Shown: positions 32,141 through 58,491, numbered from the stretch's first letter. The stretch is 64,000 nucleotides of DNA from Ypsolopha sequella (GCA_934047225.1 OW203988.1:5180229-5244228), one strand, 5' to 3'. The notes: generated from the sequence alone by a model not told the origin. A program made the numbers and translations.

Positions 32141-32547
32141 GGAATTAACGCTGCTATCCTATCCCTTGTGTTGGACAATTCATGTAATAATTTATATCTT
32201 TGTAAGCTTTGAATCGATTCTTAACCCTCTTCTAAGTTGATGTAATCGAATACTATTTATAACGTGGCAGCACTTTCATGTTAGGTCAAGTTGGAACGCC
32301 TGATTTTTCTAGCCAATGGGAAATAGTCCCGCTAACTCAACATGCCACTATATAAGTCCAAACGTGGAGGAACGGGGGACATTAACCACAGAACAACTTA
32401 CTCACGAGAAGAACATCAACTCCATACAAATAAAGAGGGACCGTAATTGGGGGCTAGGAGACAGATGGCGTTGGCGTCAAATAAAAACAGAAATTCAGAA
32501 AAACAAACTCACTGAGAGGTTGTATCGGGTTCGAACCTCGGACCTGT

Positions 32548-32713
32548 GGGTCTACCGCGTATTTCTCATTTTCATCAACATCAACTTGAGATTGAAATTT
32601 GTCGTGCGTGCGACGACGCCCGCCTAACATGCCATCTCTTTTGCACGCGTTGAATTTCGCATGCATTTGCTTGAAGTTGATACAAATGAGAATTACGCGG
32701 TAGAGCCCCTGTT
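32548..32713 (+). mobile_element. ~165-bp MITE, copy 1
   Basis: The termini TCTACCGCGTATTTCTCATTT and AAATGAGAATTACGCGGTAGA are inverted. The interior is near-identical to 33129-33295. Confidence 0.85.
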
Positions 32714-33017
32714 GATCACGAAGCCGATGTATGCTATAACCGCTCGAGCATAGGAGTTGATGTATTAACCGGCAAATTTAGGCTAGTGTTAACAATGCAC
32801 GTTACAAATTAATAATTGTTATTACGGGTAAGACTGAGCGAGAAAGAAAACAATGGTTTTCGTTCTCGTTCACACCTTGTATCCCCGTAGGTATTTTCCA
32901 CGGCCACGAACAAAGTTGACCAGGCCTGACATTAACTAGCAGACAGGCGACCAACATACTTGTACGCAGCTGTAAAAGGTATTGAAATATATTTGCGTGA
33001 GGTACCTGTGCTACTGA

Positions 33018-33034
33018 GTGTTTAATTTAATACT
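33018..33034 (-). promoter_or_regulatory. Candidate polyadenylation signal of the calcyphosin-like gene
   Basis: On the minus strand TATTAAATTAAACAC offers the ATTAAA variant about 390 bases after the stop. No AATAAA is closer. If used, the 3' UTR includes the MITE at 33129-33295. Confidence 0.3.
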
Positions 33035-33128
33035 TGTTTGACAGCTGCGCCCACTTGTCACTATAATCCACGTGCCATCAGATCATTGTAGCACTGTAGC
33101 GCGGTATGACACAATCAAAGTCAACCAG

Positions 33129-33295
33129 TAGGTCTACCGCGTAATTCTCATTTTCATCAACATCAACTTGAGATTGAAATTTGACGTGCGTGCGGCGACG
33201 CCCGCCTAACATGCCATCTCTTTTGCACGCGTTGAATTTCGCATGCATTTGCTTGAAGTTGATACAAATGAGAATTACGCGGTAGAGCCCCTGGT
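33129..33295 (+). mobile_element. ~165-bp MITE, copy 2, in the likely 3' UTR of the calcyphosin-like gene
   Basis: Termini TCTACCGCGTAATTCTCATT and its complement. Only a few bases differ from copy 1. It starts 123 bases after the calcyphosin-like stop codon in gene orientation. Confidence 0.85.
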
Positions 33296-33418
33296 TTCAC
33301 GGAAACGACTGAAGCCACCCGAGTTCTGCGTTGCCCCTTTGATTTGTGTCACAACGCAACGTCGTCCTGCTCTCACACGTCGAGTGCATAGTGCGTTAGA
33401 GCGTGATAGATAAAGTGG

Positions 33419-48403
<14,985 letters not shown>

Positions 48404-48416
<13 letters not shown>

Positions 48417-48466
48417 GGTTTCTTTGACCTCCTTTGGTATATTCGCCTTATCGTAGTTGATGCAAG
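48404..48466 (-). CDS. Capsl: Calcyphosin-like, exon with the start codon
   Basis: Acceptor TTTGTTTGCAG before 48466, donor GCTG/GTAAGC. AACCATGG (ATG at 48416-48414) gives MDSA plus one base, in phase with exon 2. The 50 bases upstream of the ATG are open in the same frame (INYDKANIPKEVKET), so a longer N-terminus from an upstream exon cannot be excluded. Confidence 0.8.
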
Positions 48467-48675
48467 CTGCAAACAAAAAAGGGAATAATTTATTCATCAA
48501 ATAAAAAGTTAAAACGATAAGGGCACGCGAATTCACGCGGTAACGTGGCTTCTTGTGCTAATAAATGAAACTTTGAGCACTGCCATTGCCAAAAACTATT
48601 TCGCTATTTTGTTGAGTAGCACGGCACCGTTTAATAAGGGTTGCCATCTGGCTTCTGGTTTATATTTTACGGGTA

Positions 48676-49330
48676 ACAACAACAACAACAACAACACAAC
48701 TTTATTTGTACACCATAAAAAAGGAAACAGAAATATGAACACTTAAATTTAACTAACTTATTATGCAAGCACAAACAGGTGGCCTTATCGCTTAAAGCAA
48801 TCTCTTCCAGACAACCTCTAGGTGGAAGAAACTGTTCAAAAGGATTGCTGAAATGGCGGTGTACTTATTTTTAATAATACATATCCTATTGTAATATTGG
48901 TAAATAAATATATGAATATGTAATAGTAATATACTAGTAAATAAATACTACTAAAATAGATGAATAATGTTATAAATAGTATAAGTAAAAAAAAATTATA
49001 GTAAATATTTCGGTAATCAGAGTGAAAGTGACCTTTTACTAGTCTCTTCAAGATAGGCAAGGAAGGGGCCCTCTTAATTATGTAAAGGAAGATTGTTCTA
49101 TTTTTGGATTGTTCGATTGTTGGTGGGTGCACACCAGCGGCAGCGTGACGAGAAGATGATTCTGAGAGGACCTTAAAATGCGGTCATTGGTATCATGAAG
49201 AAAACGGAAGTGAGTTTTAAGGTAAGAGAGAGTTGAAGGATTATTCAGCACATAAAACAAAAAAAACAGGATATGAGCATTACGACGATGACGAATGGAA
49301 AAACAATTAAGTCAGAACGAAATTCGGAAA
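48676..49330 (-). pseudogene. LINE C-terminus and 3' UTR with (TTG)n tail
   Basis: Minus-strand peptides FYVLNNPSTLSYLKTHFRFL and SLPILKRLVKGHF in neighbouring frames follow the order of CR1/Jockey-like LINE C-termini. The 3' end carries TTTATTTGTACACC (plus strand) and a (TTG)5-6 tail. Truncated and frameshifted. Confidence 0.7.
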
Positions 49331-50170
49331 TGTGATCGAATTTGTGAACATTTATTTGCGGATCCTGAGACAAGCTACCGAGGAAAAAAGAAGACTGACA
49401 TTTTTTACCTTGTAATTTTTATCATTTCATTATGAATTTGCATATTATTAATAATGAAATATTATTAACCCCGTTTATCAAGCTGTATGTTAATAAAGAA
49501 ACCCGTTAATAAAATACAGGATTTATATACAAGTGCCCCACATTTTGAAGGGCTTTTGAAGATGTTACTTCACACACAAAGTACAAATTTTATTAAAATT
49601 GCAATAATTGTAATAACTTTTAACAACAACTTCTTTGTTTATTTGTAGAGCATATGTATAGACAAGTACATTATTAAATAAATTACAATTAAACTGTAAC
49701 AAACTCAAGATATATTTCGGATTCGATCTGGACCCGGCATCAGTTGAGTATGTTGTATATTTTTAGGTATTTTATTTAATAATATACTCGTATATACTAT
49801 AGGTATATATTCTACAAATAAATACAAATTAAATAAATTTAAAGTTTTATCACAAAAAGGTTCTTTTCAATACTATCCCGTAAAGTAATTAAAACCCGTA
49901 TATTTAATCCTGATAATGCTTAAATCAAGAAAATGGAGGGTGGCAACCCTGTACTTAATGCACAGAAAGGGTAACGGCAGCGCGGGTGGCGGCGCGGCGG
50001 GGCACGGGGCGGTGCAAACCAAGGCCACAAAAATAAATAACTGCCTTATTTTCACGTCATCTATATCTACCTACTTTAATAATAATAAAAAAAGTCTGTA
50101 CATTGAATATATTTGCGAAATTTTAGATGAAATGGGTTATTTGTATTGTACTGAGGCTTAAACAATTTTT
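49331..50170. other. No gene recognised
   Basis: AT-rich; a GC-rich patch near 49975-50020 (GGCAGCGCGGGTGGCGGCGC) is embedded in an 81-codon frame without recognisable motifs. Confidence 0.35.
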
Positions 50171-50174
50171 TTTT

Positions 50175-50395
50175 GATATTTTGTCTGTCTGTATGTATAA
50201 TGTATGTATGTTCCGTTTAACTCGAGAACCACTCGACGGATTTAGATGCAGTTTTTTGTATTATCATCGTAGTGACCTTGGTCAGCATACAGGCTATAAG
50301 GTGTTTTGATAAAATATAGAAAATAACCGCCATGCCAAATACGGGGCAAAGATTGCAAAATCGCGGGCGGATCCGCGGACAAAAGGCTAGTTGTA
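50175..50395 (-). repeat. SINE-like lepidopteran repeat
   Basis: The right end GCGGGCGGATCCGCGGACAAAAGGCTAGTT and left TGTCTGTCTGTATGT with CTCGAGAACCACTCGACGGATTT are typical of lepidopteran interspersed repeats. Confidence 0.55.
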
Positions 50396-51224
50396 TATGA
50401 AATAACTTCTGGCATTTGTTTTGAAAGCCGTTTTCTAGAGATATAATAAGCCTCAGTTTTTTGTGCAAATGTTTGGTCTTTTGCCAAGTTGTGACCTGAC
50501 ACCAAAGGTTTACTGCATTCTGAGACTGTTAGATTTTAGAAAAGTATCAAAGTTACAACTGAACTCAACTTTCTAATTTATGTTTGAATAACAGCAACTA
50601 CATGCATCGGCATGGTTTTTGAGGTACGATGAAAAGTAGTGGGGGGATGTGCAGAAGTCATTTATTGGGACTGTTTGGAGGACAGTAGGGGGGCGCGATG
50701 GAAGGGCAGGCGCTGCCGCATGGCTGTGATTGATTTGTTAGTCGTACACTATTTCCCGCGTTGTTAACGCAAGTATCCCGGTCCTTGGGTACAGTCGCGT
50801 GCACAAATATTTTTAGTAGACCGTTTAGTGACCTGCAATTTAGTTACCAAGACGCCGAAAAGAAACTTTTCGACTAGACAGGCAAAGATATGTCTATTCA
50901 TAAAATCCGGCTGAGCAATTACGTGCGCGAGTGTAAGTATGCGCAACTATCCCCCACTACTTTTGCTCGTACCTCGAAAACCTGCAGTAATACGCCCAAA
51001 ATCGATAAAAAGACAAAGTCTCCTAGCAATAAAGACCTAAAGTTAGTTTTATTGATGCACTGTGTCGCCGTGGTATAACAAACACATAGATAACCCATCA
51101 TTTTGTCTATCGATCCGCCTGATCGGCCACATTCGAGGCCAAGAAGTATGAATACTTGATGAATGCTGAGCTACAGACGGAAAACCATGATGGTATGATA
51201 TTAAATTTCTATCATTGAGGTTTT
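50396..51224. other. No gene seen
   Basis: AACTTGGTAC-like inverted fragments (GAGGTACGATGAAAAGTAGTGGGGGGATG near 50620 and its partner CCCCCACTACTTTTGCTCGTACCTC near 50948) form a ~330-bp hairpin-like pair. No coding motif. Confidence 0.45.
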
Positions 51225-51958
51225 AGGGTGCCGTAGTACCTAAAAGGTACAAAGGAACCTTTATGGTGAGACTCCGTTGTTCGTCCGTCCGTATGTCACA
51301 GCCTCATAACTTTAGCACCGTTAGAGATAAAGACATGAAATTTGGCACTAAAATAGCATTAGTTTGCTCACATATAACGGTAAAAAAAAAAGAAATTGTT
51401 CAAAACATTTCCAAAACAAAAGCGAGAAAAATAAAAAATATTATCCTAAAAATACAATATGGGTATCAAATTGTAGATATTAAGAAGCTGATTGCAAAAA
51501 CATATACTTTTACTATATTTACTGGCACTGGTTTCGGGAAATCTTCAAAAAACCACAAAAATATGTAGGTGTCTCTGTCTACAGCGATTTAAAAAAAAAT
51601 TAGCACAATTGAGAAATATAAAAAAAAAGTAAAAAAAATGGAAAAAATATTTTATAAAAATACAATATTGGTATCAAATTGTAGGTATTAAAAAGTTCAT
51701 TGTAAAAATATAAAATTTGGCTATACATTTAATTGCATCTATTTCGAGAAATCCTTGAAAAACCATAAAAAATGTGTGTCCCCCCTTATGTCCAAAACTG
51801 GTAGACCAAAAAATATTTAAAAAAATCATAATCATGTTAAAGATTAAAGGAAAAATAAAGCGGTTGAGAAATTCACGATAGAAAATGACAAAACTAAATT
51901 TATCATTCACAATACGGAACCCTAAATACTTTATATTCACTCGCACTTGGTCGGTTTT
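51225..51958 (+). repeat. GGGTGCCGTAGTACC-type interspersed repeat
   Basis: The opening AGGGTGCCGTAGTACCTAAA with CCGTCCGTATGTCACAGCCT, and closing ACGGAACCCTAAA...TCGCACTTGGTCGGTTTT, parallel the copy at 11418. TATGGGTATCAAATTGTAG occurs twice (about 51459 and 51663). Confidence 0.65.
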
Positions 51959-51984
51959 ATTTATCTTCTTTCTTTAATTTATAG

Positions 51985-52150
51985 CTTTTATCCGCGGCTT
52001 TGCCAGCGCTGATTCAGTTTGCATTTTCCGGGATAAAAAGTATCCTATGTCACTCTCCGGTCCATAAACTATCTCTATGCAAAAAATCACGTCGATCCGT
52101 TGCTCCGTTGCTGCGTGAAAGAAGGACAAACAAATAAACACACTTTCGCA
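51985..52150 (+). repeat. AGCTTTTATCCGCGGCTTTG SINE/LINE-like repeat
   Basis: Contains AAAAAGTATCCTATGTCACTCTCC, AAAAAATCACGTCGATCCGTTG and GAAAGAAGGACAAACAAATA, a block order I recognise from lepidopteran genomes. Confidence 0.65.
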
Positions 52151-52382
52151 TTTATGAATACATTTATTACAATTATTTTAAGGTGTGTTAATTCAAAAAC
52201 CATTTCGAGATTTAGGTTTAATAAGCCGTATTTTAGAACTTGTGGTCTAAAAAACCTCATGAACTTCCTTTATTGCCATCGTGTGACGTCACTTGAGAAA
52301 AGGCTGCTTAGAAATGTGTCCTTTGCTATCAAGATAATTTTATAATAATTTGCTTCAGACTGATTTGACAGATGGATGACAG

Positions 52383-52645
52383 CAGTGGCGTGCACAGAAC
52401 TTTTTGCTGGAAAAGCAAACAATTGGTCAAGAACAACAATAAAAAAAATATGAAAAAATTTAAATATCACTTTGAAAAAAAAAAGTTTGTATAGGAAATT
52501 TTCACTCTAGGGTAGACATTGTCTACCCTGGCGTCATACAAATATTTTTTTTTCAAATTGATATTTAAATTTTTTTATATTTTTTTTATTGTTGTTCTTA
52601 ACCAATTGTTTGCTTTTCCAGCAAAAAGTTCTGTGCACGCCACTG
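52383..52645 (+). mobile_element. 263-bp palindromic hAT-type MITE
   Basis: CAGTGGCGTGCACAGAACTT and its complement at the ends; the arms pair almost without mismatch to the centre (GTAGACATTGTCTAC). An 8-bp duplication GATGACAG flanks it exactly (52375-52382 and 52646-52653). Confidence 0.92.
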
Positions 52646-52653
52646 GATGACAG

Positions 52654-53329
52654 GACAGACAGAAACAGACCACTTTTTTGTTATCAATCACACATCACAA
52701 TCAGTATGTCTAAAATTTTCAAGTGACGTCATATCGGACAAATCTTTAAAAAATCATTAAAAAATAATGGTTAATTTATATGCCAAACAAATGAAAATCA
52801 TACCCTTAAATGGCGTATATTCCCGAAAAAAAAATTTAAATTTAGAAATTAAGCTATGGAAATTATAAACGGCACATCCACTTATACTTTCTTGTTTTGA
52901 CAGACTCAAATGGAAGCTTATAACTAAATCAGACAAAATAAATTTTAAATAAATGGTAAATACTGAAGCAGATTCTGAAGGTTTTAATTTTTGTTTAAAA
53001 GTACTACAAAAACTTTAAATTTTCCAAAGTAATTTAACTTCTGTTCCTAATAGTTAGAAGACTATTTTGCAATGAAGAAAATTTTTATTCCGACAGCACT
53101 TGTACTGAAAACCTTCAAAATCTTCGTCATTATTTAATTACCTACCTACTCTAATACTGACCCAACATATTATTTTTCAATAGTGGTTTTAATTTAAATT
53201 TATTTTTGTTTCCGCAAAATTGTAATTGGTGTGTAATTTTTTTTTATATATATATTTTTATTTTATTTTATTGTTATGTCGTAGAATAGTTGCTTGTATA
53301 TTGTGCATCACCTACCGAAATTTATTTTT
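52654..53329. other. No gene seen
   Basis: AT-rich with a TTTATATATATATTTTTATTTTATTTTATT run near 53243-53272. Confidence 0.4.
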
Positions 53330-53515
53330 AATTGTAGATGGTACAGGATCAGCTGAAAATCAGCGCTGTGTAGACATGTTTTACCATGCTCACAGCATAT
53401 GCTGAGCTGTCTCCTTTTTGTTTAATGTATTTTTGTGTTTAATTATGTCGTGTTACTTTTATGTGTTTTTTTTAGACAAATAAACTTTTTCTATTCTATT
53501 CTATTCTATTTTCAA
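53330..53515 (+). mobile_element. 3' end of a CR1-like LINE with (TTCTA)n tail
   Basis: GATGGTACAGGATCAGCTGA...AATAAACTTTTTCTATTCTATTCTATTCTATT. Only the 3' untranslated part remains. Confidence 0.65.
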
Positions 53516-53601
53516 AGTCTACAATTCTTCAAAAAACAACAAAGTGACAGACAGCCGAGACAGCTACGTTAAATTTTTCAAGACTTACATTCGAAACTTA
53601 C

Positions 53602-53740
53602 CAACAAAAAGTTTATCAGCTTAACCGATATAAGTAATCCAAAGCAAGGGCTCGCCCAACGCAACTGCTTCTGATCACTAGCTCCACAACTATGTGGTAC
53701 TTGGTACACTGACACAGACAACACTGTCACACGGTTATTA
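53602..53740 (-). other. Possible non-coding first exon of the calcyphosin-like gene
   Basis: On the minus strand a strong donor (TTGTTG/GTAAGTTT) closes a less AT-rich stretch. Its frame does not join the open frame of the next exon, so it would be 5' UTR. The left limit is arbitrary and the link is untested. Confidence 0.25.
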
Positions 53741-55239
53741 TCTAAATAATCAATAAACCCTATAATACACACCTTTAATTTATTCACCACAACGTATGCC
53801 TATTTATTTTATATGGGGTTTGGCAAGAATTAGGTTGACAGACAACGGGTTGTCATAGGGGAATCCTATAATTTCGCTGTAACACGTAAATACCGGAGGT
53901 AATTCGACAGGTTAAATGAAACCACGTAATATACTGAATAACTTTTTCAAATAAAGGTGATGAATATGTTGCGTTTTCCTAATACTAATTTTGAAAACAT
54001 ACCGTGAATTTTGTACGAGCAAGTCTGTTCTTTTTTTTATTTAATTTGCGCTTTTTTTTTCTTTAGGAAAGTTGTTTAGTGATATATGTAGTATTTTTGG
54101 GGCAAAATCTAGGTTTTCTTTTCTAGCACTTGTATTATTGTAGAAATTCTCGGTTCAAGTGACGCAATGCAGACTCCAAGGTGTCTCCTTGGTCGTACAG
54201 TCAGATAAAGCAACAGATTTTCGTTAAATTTTCAACGTTATCTCAATAATTTTAAGAGTCAAAAGAACACCTTGAACTGAATAGTCAATCAATAGTAAGT
54301 ATAAAATTTTTAAGGCTCTATTTTGGTAATCACACGGACCGATTTGTGGTAATCAGGCACTAAGCATTATGAGAAAATTTACGGATGAGTTTTGCGATTT
54401 TATGTGCAAAACCTACGCTTTGCGATCAGGGTTCCGTAAACTAACTCTGCCTTAACACCTAATTTAGGAACATCATAAAAGATACGAAGATTTTTCATGT
54501 TTAGAACAGACACAATCAGAATTTCAGGACTTCCTCTTGGAAGATAATGTAGCCTGCATTCTGCAGAGTATCTCCAAGTTAACCAAGTGTATAGCAATCT
54601 CGTAACATACAGAACCAGCCACAAGAAACACAATAGCTCTATTGTGTGGAAACTAATGCAATCCATTAGTTCAGGGTGACTCATCACGACAGTCAGTACA
54701 TAAAGAGACTAATAGAGGTTACCAGGTGCCTTATATGAGGATTTGACGTCAGTCTGTGGTGATGCCAACCTACGTATCGAGATAATGTGCAAGGAAATTA
54801 GGTGACTCGACTATATCTACTAATTAAGGCTGCATAGAGATTGGGCACCTCATTTAGCATCAATCAGAACTTATGACGTTTCCTTTTAGTTTAAAATACC
54901 GCGCTCTGAGCCGTAGCTGTAAAGATCACCAAGAAAGACGCGCTCACCAAAAACTGACGATTTATTCAATAACTCGGCTTCTAGATGAAATTATTAAAAT
55001 ATTCTAAGACTGACCGATTTATTTTACAAACCGGGTCATTTTTTCACATAATTTCAGGGCTGTATGATTTAAGGAAGGCCCTTTAACACTCGAAAAACAT
55101 AAAATTTAGAAAGGTTCACTTCGTATTTTTTTTCTAGCGAGCGAGCTTTTGCGTTATTTCTAAGATGAACCTATTAGAAATTATAGTCTACTATTTACGT
55201 TATTTTTATTAAATCGATTGAAAAGCAACCAGAAGGTCA
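53741..55239. other. No gene recognised
   Basis: Short frames only (for example 54400-54687, minus, hydrophobic). No motifs or repeats could be assigned. Confidence 0.4.
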
Positions 55240-55565
55240 AGTTTGAAAATAAAAAAATATGAAAATTTTTATAACACTTTGAAAAAATAAAAGTTGGTAT
55301 GAAAATGTTCACTCTAGGGTAGGCAGTGGTACCGATTCGGCGCAAAACAACTGACAAGACTAACCTTATTTTGAGCGTCCCGTCTTTCTCTTTTCGATAC
55401 AGAAAGAAAAGGATAAAACACTTAAATTAAGTTTAGTTCTGTCAATTAAGTCAAGTTGTGTTGCGCCGAATCGGTGTTAGTGCCTACCCTGGCGTCATAC
55501 AAACTTTACAAACTCTCTTTTTTCAGTGTTATTTAATTTTTTTCATATTTTTTTTTATTGTCATA
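55240..55565 (+). mobile_element. Diverged copy of the 52383 hairpin with another MITE in its apex
   Basis: TTCACTCTAGGGTAGGCAGT on the left and GCCTACCCTGGCGTCATACA on the right match the centre of 52383-52645 (TTCACTCTAGGGTAGACA / TCTACCCTGGCGTCATAC). The apex is occupied by 55331-55475. The outermost CAGTGGCG ends are missing. Confidence 0.75.
55331..55475 (+). mobile_element. 145-bp MITE, ACCGATTCGGCG termini
   Basis: ACCGATTCGGCGCAAAACAA pairs with TTGTGTTGCGCCGAATCGGT. Second copy at 63021-63173. Confidence 0.85.
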
Positions 55566-55587
55566 CTTGATCTTCTGATATCGTCGT

Positions 55588-55740
55588 TCTAGATACGAAC
55601 CTCGGTACCGCAGTCGGTAGTGTACCTGTCATATAAGCAGGAGGTCGCAGGTTCAAATCCTGGCCCGACAGATCATTTAAAAAATATTTGTACTTTTAAA
55701 TTGGTTTCTGATTGATTTCTTATTTGTAATGCATTCTTAT
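55588..55740 (+). mobile_element. tRNA-derived SINE, second copy
   Basis: TACCGCAGTCGGTAGTG (box A) and GGTTCAAATCC (box B), preceded by GATACGAACCTCGG as in the 30218 copy, with the tail TTGGTTTCTGATTGATTTCTTA. Confidence 0.75.
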
Positions 55741-55749
55741 ATAAGGTGT

Positions 55750-55994
55750 TTCAATTTAAATGGAAAGTAATTTAGGAGGTGATTCAGTATCGTTAATACA
55801 TCACATTCCACTGCAAAGTACATTTTTTTGCGCGAACTTTTTCTTCACTTGTCCATACAAACTGAGTCAGCTGATCGGGCCACTTTGTACTGAGAAGTGA
55901 AAAAAAAGTTCGCGCAAAAAAAGTGCTTTGTAGCGGAATGTGGTGTATTAACGATACTGAATCACCTCCGAAATTACTTTCCATTTAAATTGAA
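55750..55994 (+). mobile_element. 245-bp hairpin MITE with ~105-bp near-perfect arms
   Basis: TTCAATTTAAATGGAAAGTA pairs with TACTTTCCATTTAAATTGAA (one base offset), and the arms continue through GGTGATTCAGTATCGTTAAT and AACTTTTT.TTCACTT. The loop lies near 55855-55885. Confidence 0.9.
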
Positions 55995-56130
55995 TATACG
56001 CATAAAATATACTCCTATAATAGTTTACGCCAACACTACCCGCTCTACACGCACGCAATAGAGATGGTTCAGGGTGAGGTCGTTTAAGGCGATTACCATC
56101 GCCAAATTAGCAGCTCGATATTTGTAACTA

Positions 56131-57231
56131 AAGTCCCTTTCAATAGAATCCGCCAATAATGTAAACAAACCAATTTAAACACGATTACTGCGTAATTACT
56201 TACATTTGAATATCAATCCTGATCATATTCACATTTCAAGGAACCATACATTGTTCTTAAAATCATTTCGACACCAAATAACTTCTTTATGATAGTTATT
56301 TTAATTAAAAATAATCGGACGACGAAAATTTCAATAGTTTGTAAAACTGTCATATTAATTTTTTTATCATCGAAGTCTTTTTTGTCTTTGGAAAGTTAGT
56401 GTTGTGACTTCACAAACCTCACACAAACACCGCTTTTGTATATTATATACCAACAAAATGAAATTTTGTAATGGCCGCAAACAGCTGATTTAGAGAGCGG
56501 GTTTGGCAATTATTTCATTTCCTTAGATTTTTTATTCATTGGTGGGTATTGTTCCGAGTTCTGTGCGTTTTTCTGTTTCCTCTAATTATCGACGACTTTG
56601 CTTTTTGTATTTTAGTTTTTGGACATTTTCTTTGCGATTTGCTTGGATTTATTCTTGGAACGACGACTTCTGCGTGAAATCACGGACTTTGTTTTTGCTT
56701 ACGATTGGATCTCTTTCTCAAGAAACAAGGTGGTAACAATGTTTATAAACTATTAATTCTTTAAAATCTAATAAAGATGTACACATAATCACTTAGAGAT
56801 GCTAAGAATAAATCCAAGAATAATAATAAAGTGAAAAATTATTACGTGGTGTTTTTAGGTTATAATGAGTGAGCCGTAACTCAGTACATCAGGGTCGAAG
56901 ACTCCTCCGCCTGCCAAAAAACGAAAAATTCATCTGACCACAAGGGAAAAAAATTCTAGTGAATATTTATAATTATTTAGAAAAATCCTCTCTTACATAC
57001 CCATCCAAAATGGAGTTATATAAAATTACTTCAGAAATTATGGAGGTGTCTCAGTATGTTGTAAGAGATACCATGAAGCATTATTTAGAAACTCGAAAAA
57101 TACCACACCAAAATACCACTTTAACATCAGTATAGGTACAACCAAATCTTTGGGTACAACACCATAATCATAGAGAACTGTCAAATAATTATCTTGTTTA
57201 CATTATTGGCGGATTCTATTGAAAGGGACTT
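56131..57231 (+). mobile_element. Tc1/mariner-like element (1,101 bp) nested in the ARM element
   Basis: AAGTCCCTTTCAATAGAATC and its complement mark the ends. The terminal repeats extend about 38 bp to ATGTAAACAA. TA is duplicated on both sides. The uninterrupted sibling at 58026-58491 shows a single TA at the same spot, which fixes the boundaries. Confidence 0.9.
56865..57135 (+). pseudogene. Tc1-like transposase N-terminus, decayed
   Basis: ATGAGTGAGCCG is followed by a stop, then SKTPPPAKKRKIHLTTREK, then in a shifted frame ILVNIYNYLEKSSLTYPSKM and EIMEVSQYVVRDTMKHYLET. This is a nuclear-localisation-like basic run followed by a helix-turn-helix, as in insect Tc1-like transposases. The catalytic domain is absent from the element. 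Confidence 0.65.
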
Positions 57232-57661
57232 TACGAATATCAACGGAAACGACATTGAAATAACGTTCATATCAGCGCGCAATGCATAGTGGCTGTTACG
57301 ACGCTAGCTGCGTCCTTGATAGGGCGAAATAGGAGAAAATTATACTTTTCACTTGGACGTGATTACTCGATTGAATAATCTTATGTTATGTTTATAGCTA
57401 TAAAATTTATCTATTTATCAAAGCATAGATGAATTCAATCGGCCAAGCCACTTAGGAGCAGTAGGGAATTTGAGGTCAAAAAACACCATTCAGTAAAAAA
57501 AAAAAAACATGTAGAAGTTTTGGTGGTATGAAAAAGAAAAATGTTGCATATGTTGTCTAAGAGTTGATTATTCATAATACATTTTTTCATTATTTTTGGT
57601 TTGGCCATAAACGAGGAGTAGGCTTTAGAAAGTACCCATTTGGCAATAGTAAGGCCCTTAA

Positions 57662-58021
57662 GGGTCGTTTCTCCGGATTTGTAACAAAATATTAGGAAAT
57701 AATTATAACGGCGAAAATACAACTTTTTGCTAAGAAAACTTATTGTTAAAAGTTTGCTATATGCATAAACATATTATTAAAGATAGTACAATAGCTATAA
57801 AACAATTGGCTTTTCCATAGTCGTGATACCAGCCGTAAATTCTTAAAATAATCTAGTATCACGCTTACGGAAAATCTAATTATTTTGAAGCTACCATAAT
57901 ATCATTAAAAATATTTTTATGCATATAGCAAACTTTTAACAATTAGTTCTTAGCTAAATGTTGTATTTTGTCCGTTGTAATTATTTCTTGATATTTTGTA
58001 ACAGATACGGAGAATCGACCC
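57662..58021 (+). mobile_element. TTAA-bounded hairpin element, GGGTCG termini (360 bp)
   Basis: GGGTCGTTTCTCCGGATTTG pairs with the right end CGGAGAATCGACCC. Arms of about 120 bp with AAAGTTTGCTATATGCATAA. It shares TTAA with the elements on both sides (57658-57661 and 58022-58025). Confidence 0.85.
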
Positions 58022-58025
58022 TTAA

Positions 58026-58491
58026 GGCCCTTAATATCGCCAAATGGGTACTTTCTAAAGCCTACTCCTCTTTTATGGCCAAACCAAAAATATTGAAAAA
58101 ATGTATTATGGATTATCAACTTTAGGACAACATATGCAACATTTTTCTTTTTCGTACCACCAAAACTTTTATATGAAAAATTGTTTCAACTGAATGGTGT
58201 TTTTTGGCTTGAATTTCCTACTGCTCCTAAGCGGCTTAGGTGATTTAATTCATTTATGCTTTGATAAATAGATAAACTTGATAGCTATAAATATAACATA
58301 GAATTATTCAATCGAATAATGACGCCCATGTGAAAAGTATTATTTTCTCCTATTTTGCCCTATCAAGGACGCAGCGAGCGTCGTAACAGCCACCACGCAT
58401 TGTGCACTGATTTGAACGTTATTTCAATGTCGTTTCCGTCGATATTCATACAGACAAACATTGAGCTGCTAATTTGGCGACGGTAATCGCC
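58026..58491 (-). mobile_element. TTAA-bounded ARM element, inverted copy (466 bp)
   Basis: Reverse complement of 10259-10725 along its whole length. The ends are GGCCCTTAATATCGCC and GGTAATCGCC. TTAA at 58022-58025 and 58492-58495. Confidence 0.87.

Larger units (their letters stand above)
56088..57657 (+). mobile_element. TTAA-bounded ARM element, interrupted by a Tc1-like element
   Basis: The left part (56088-56130) and right part (57232-57657) together match 10259-10725. TTAA flanks at 56084-56087 and 57658-57661. The right TTAA is shared with the next element. Confidence 0.82.
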
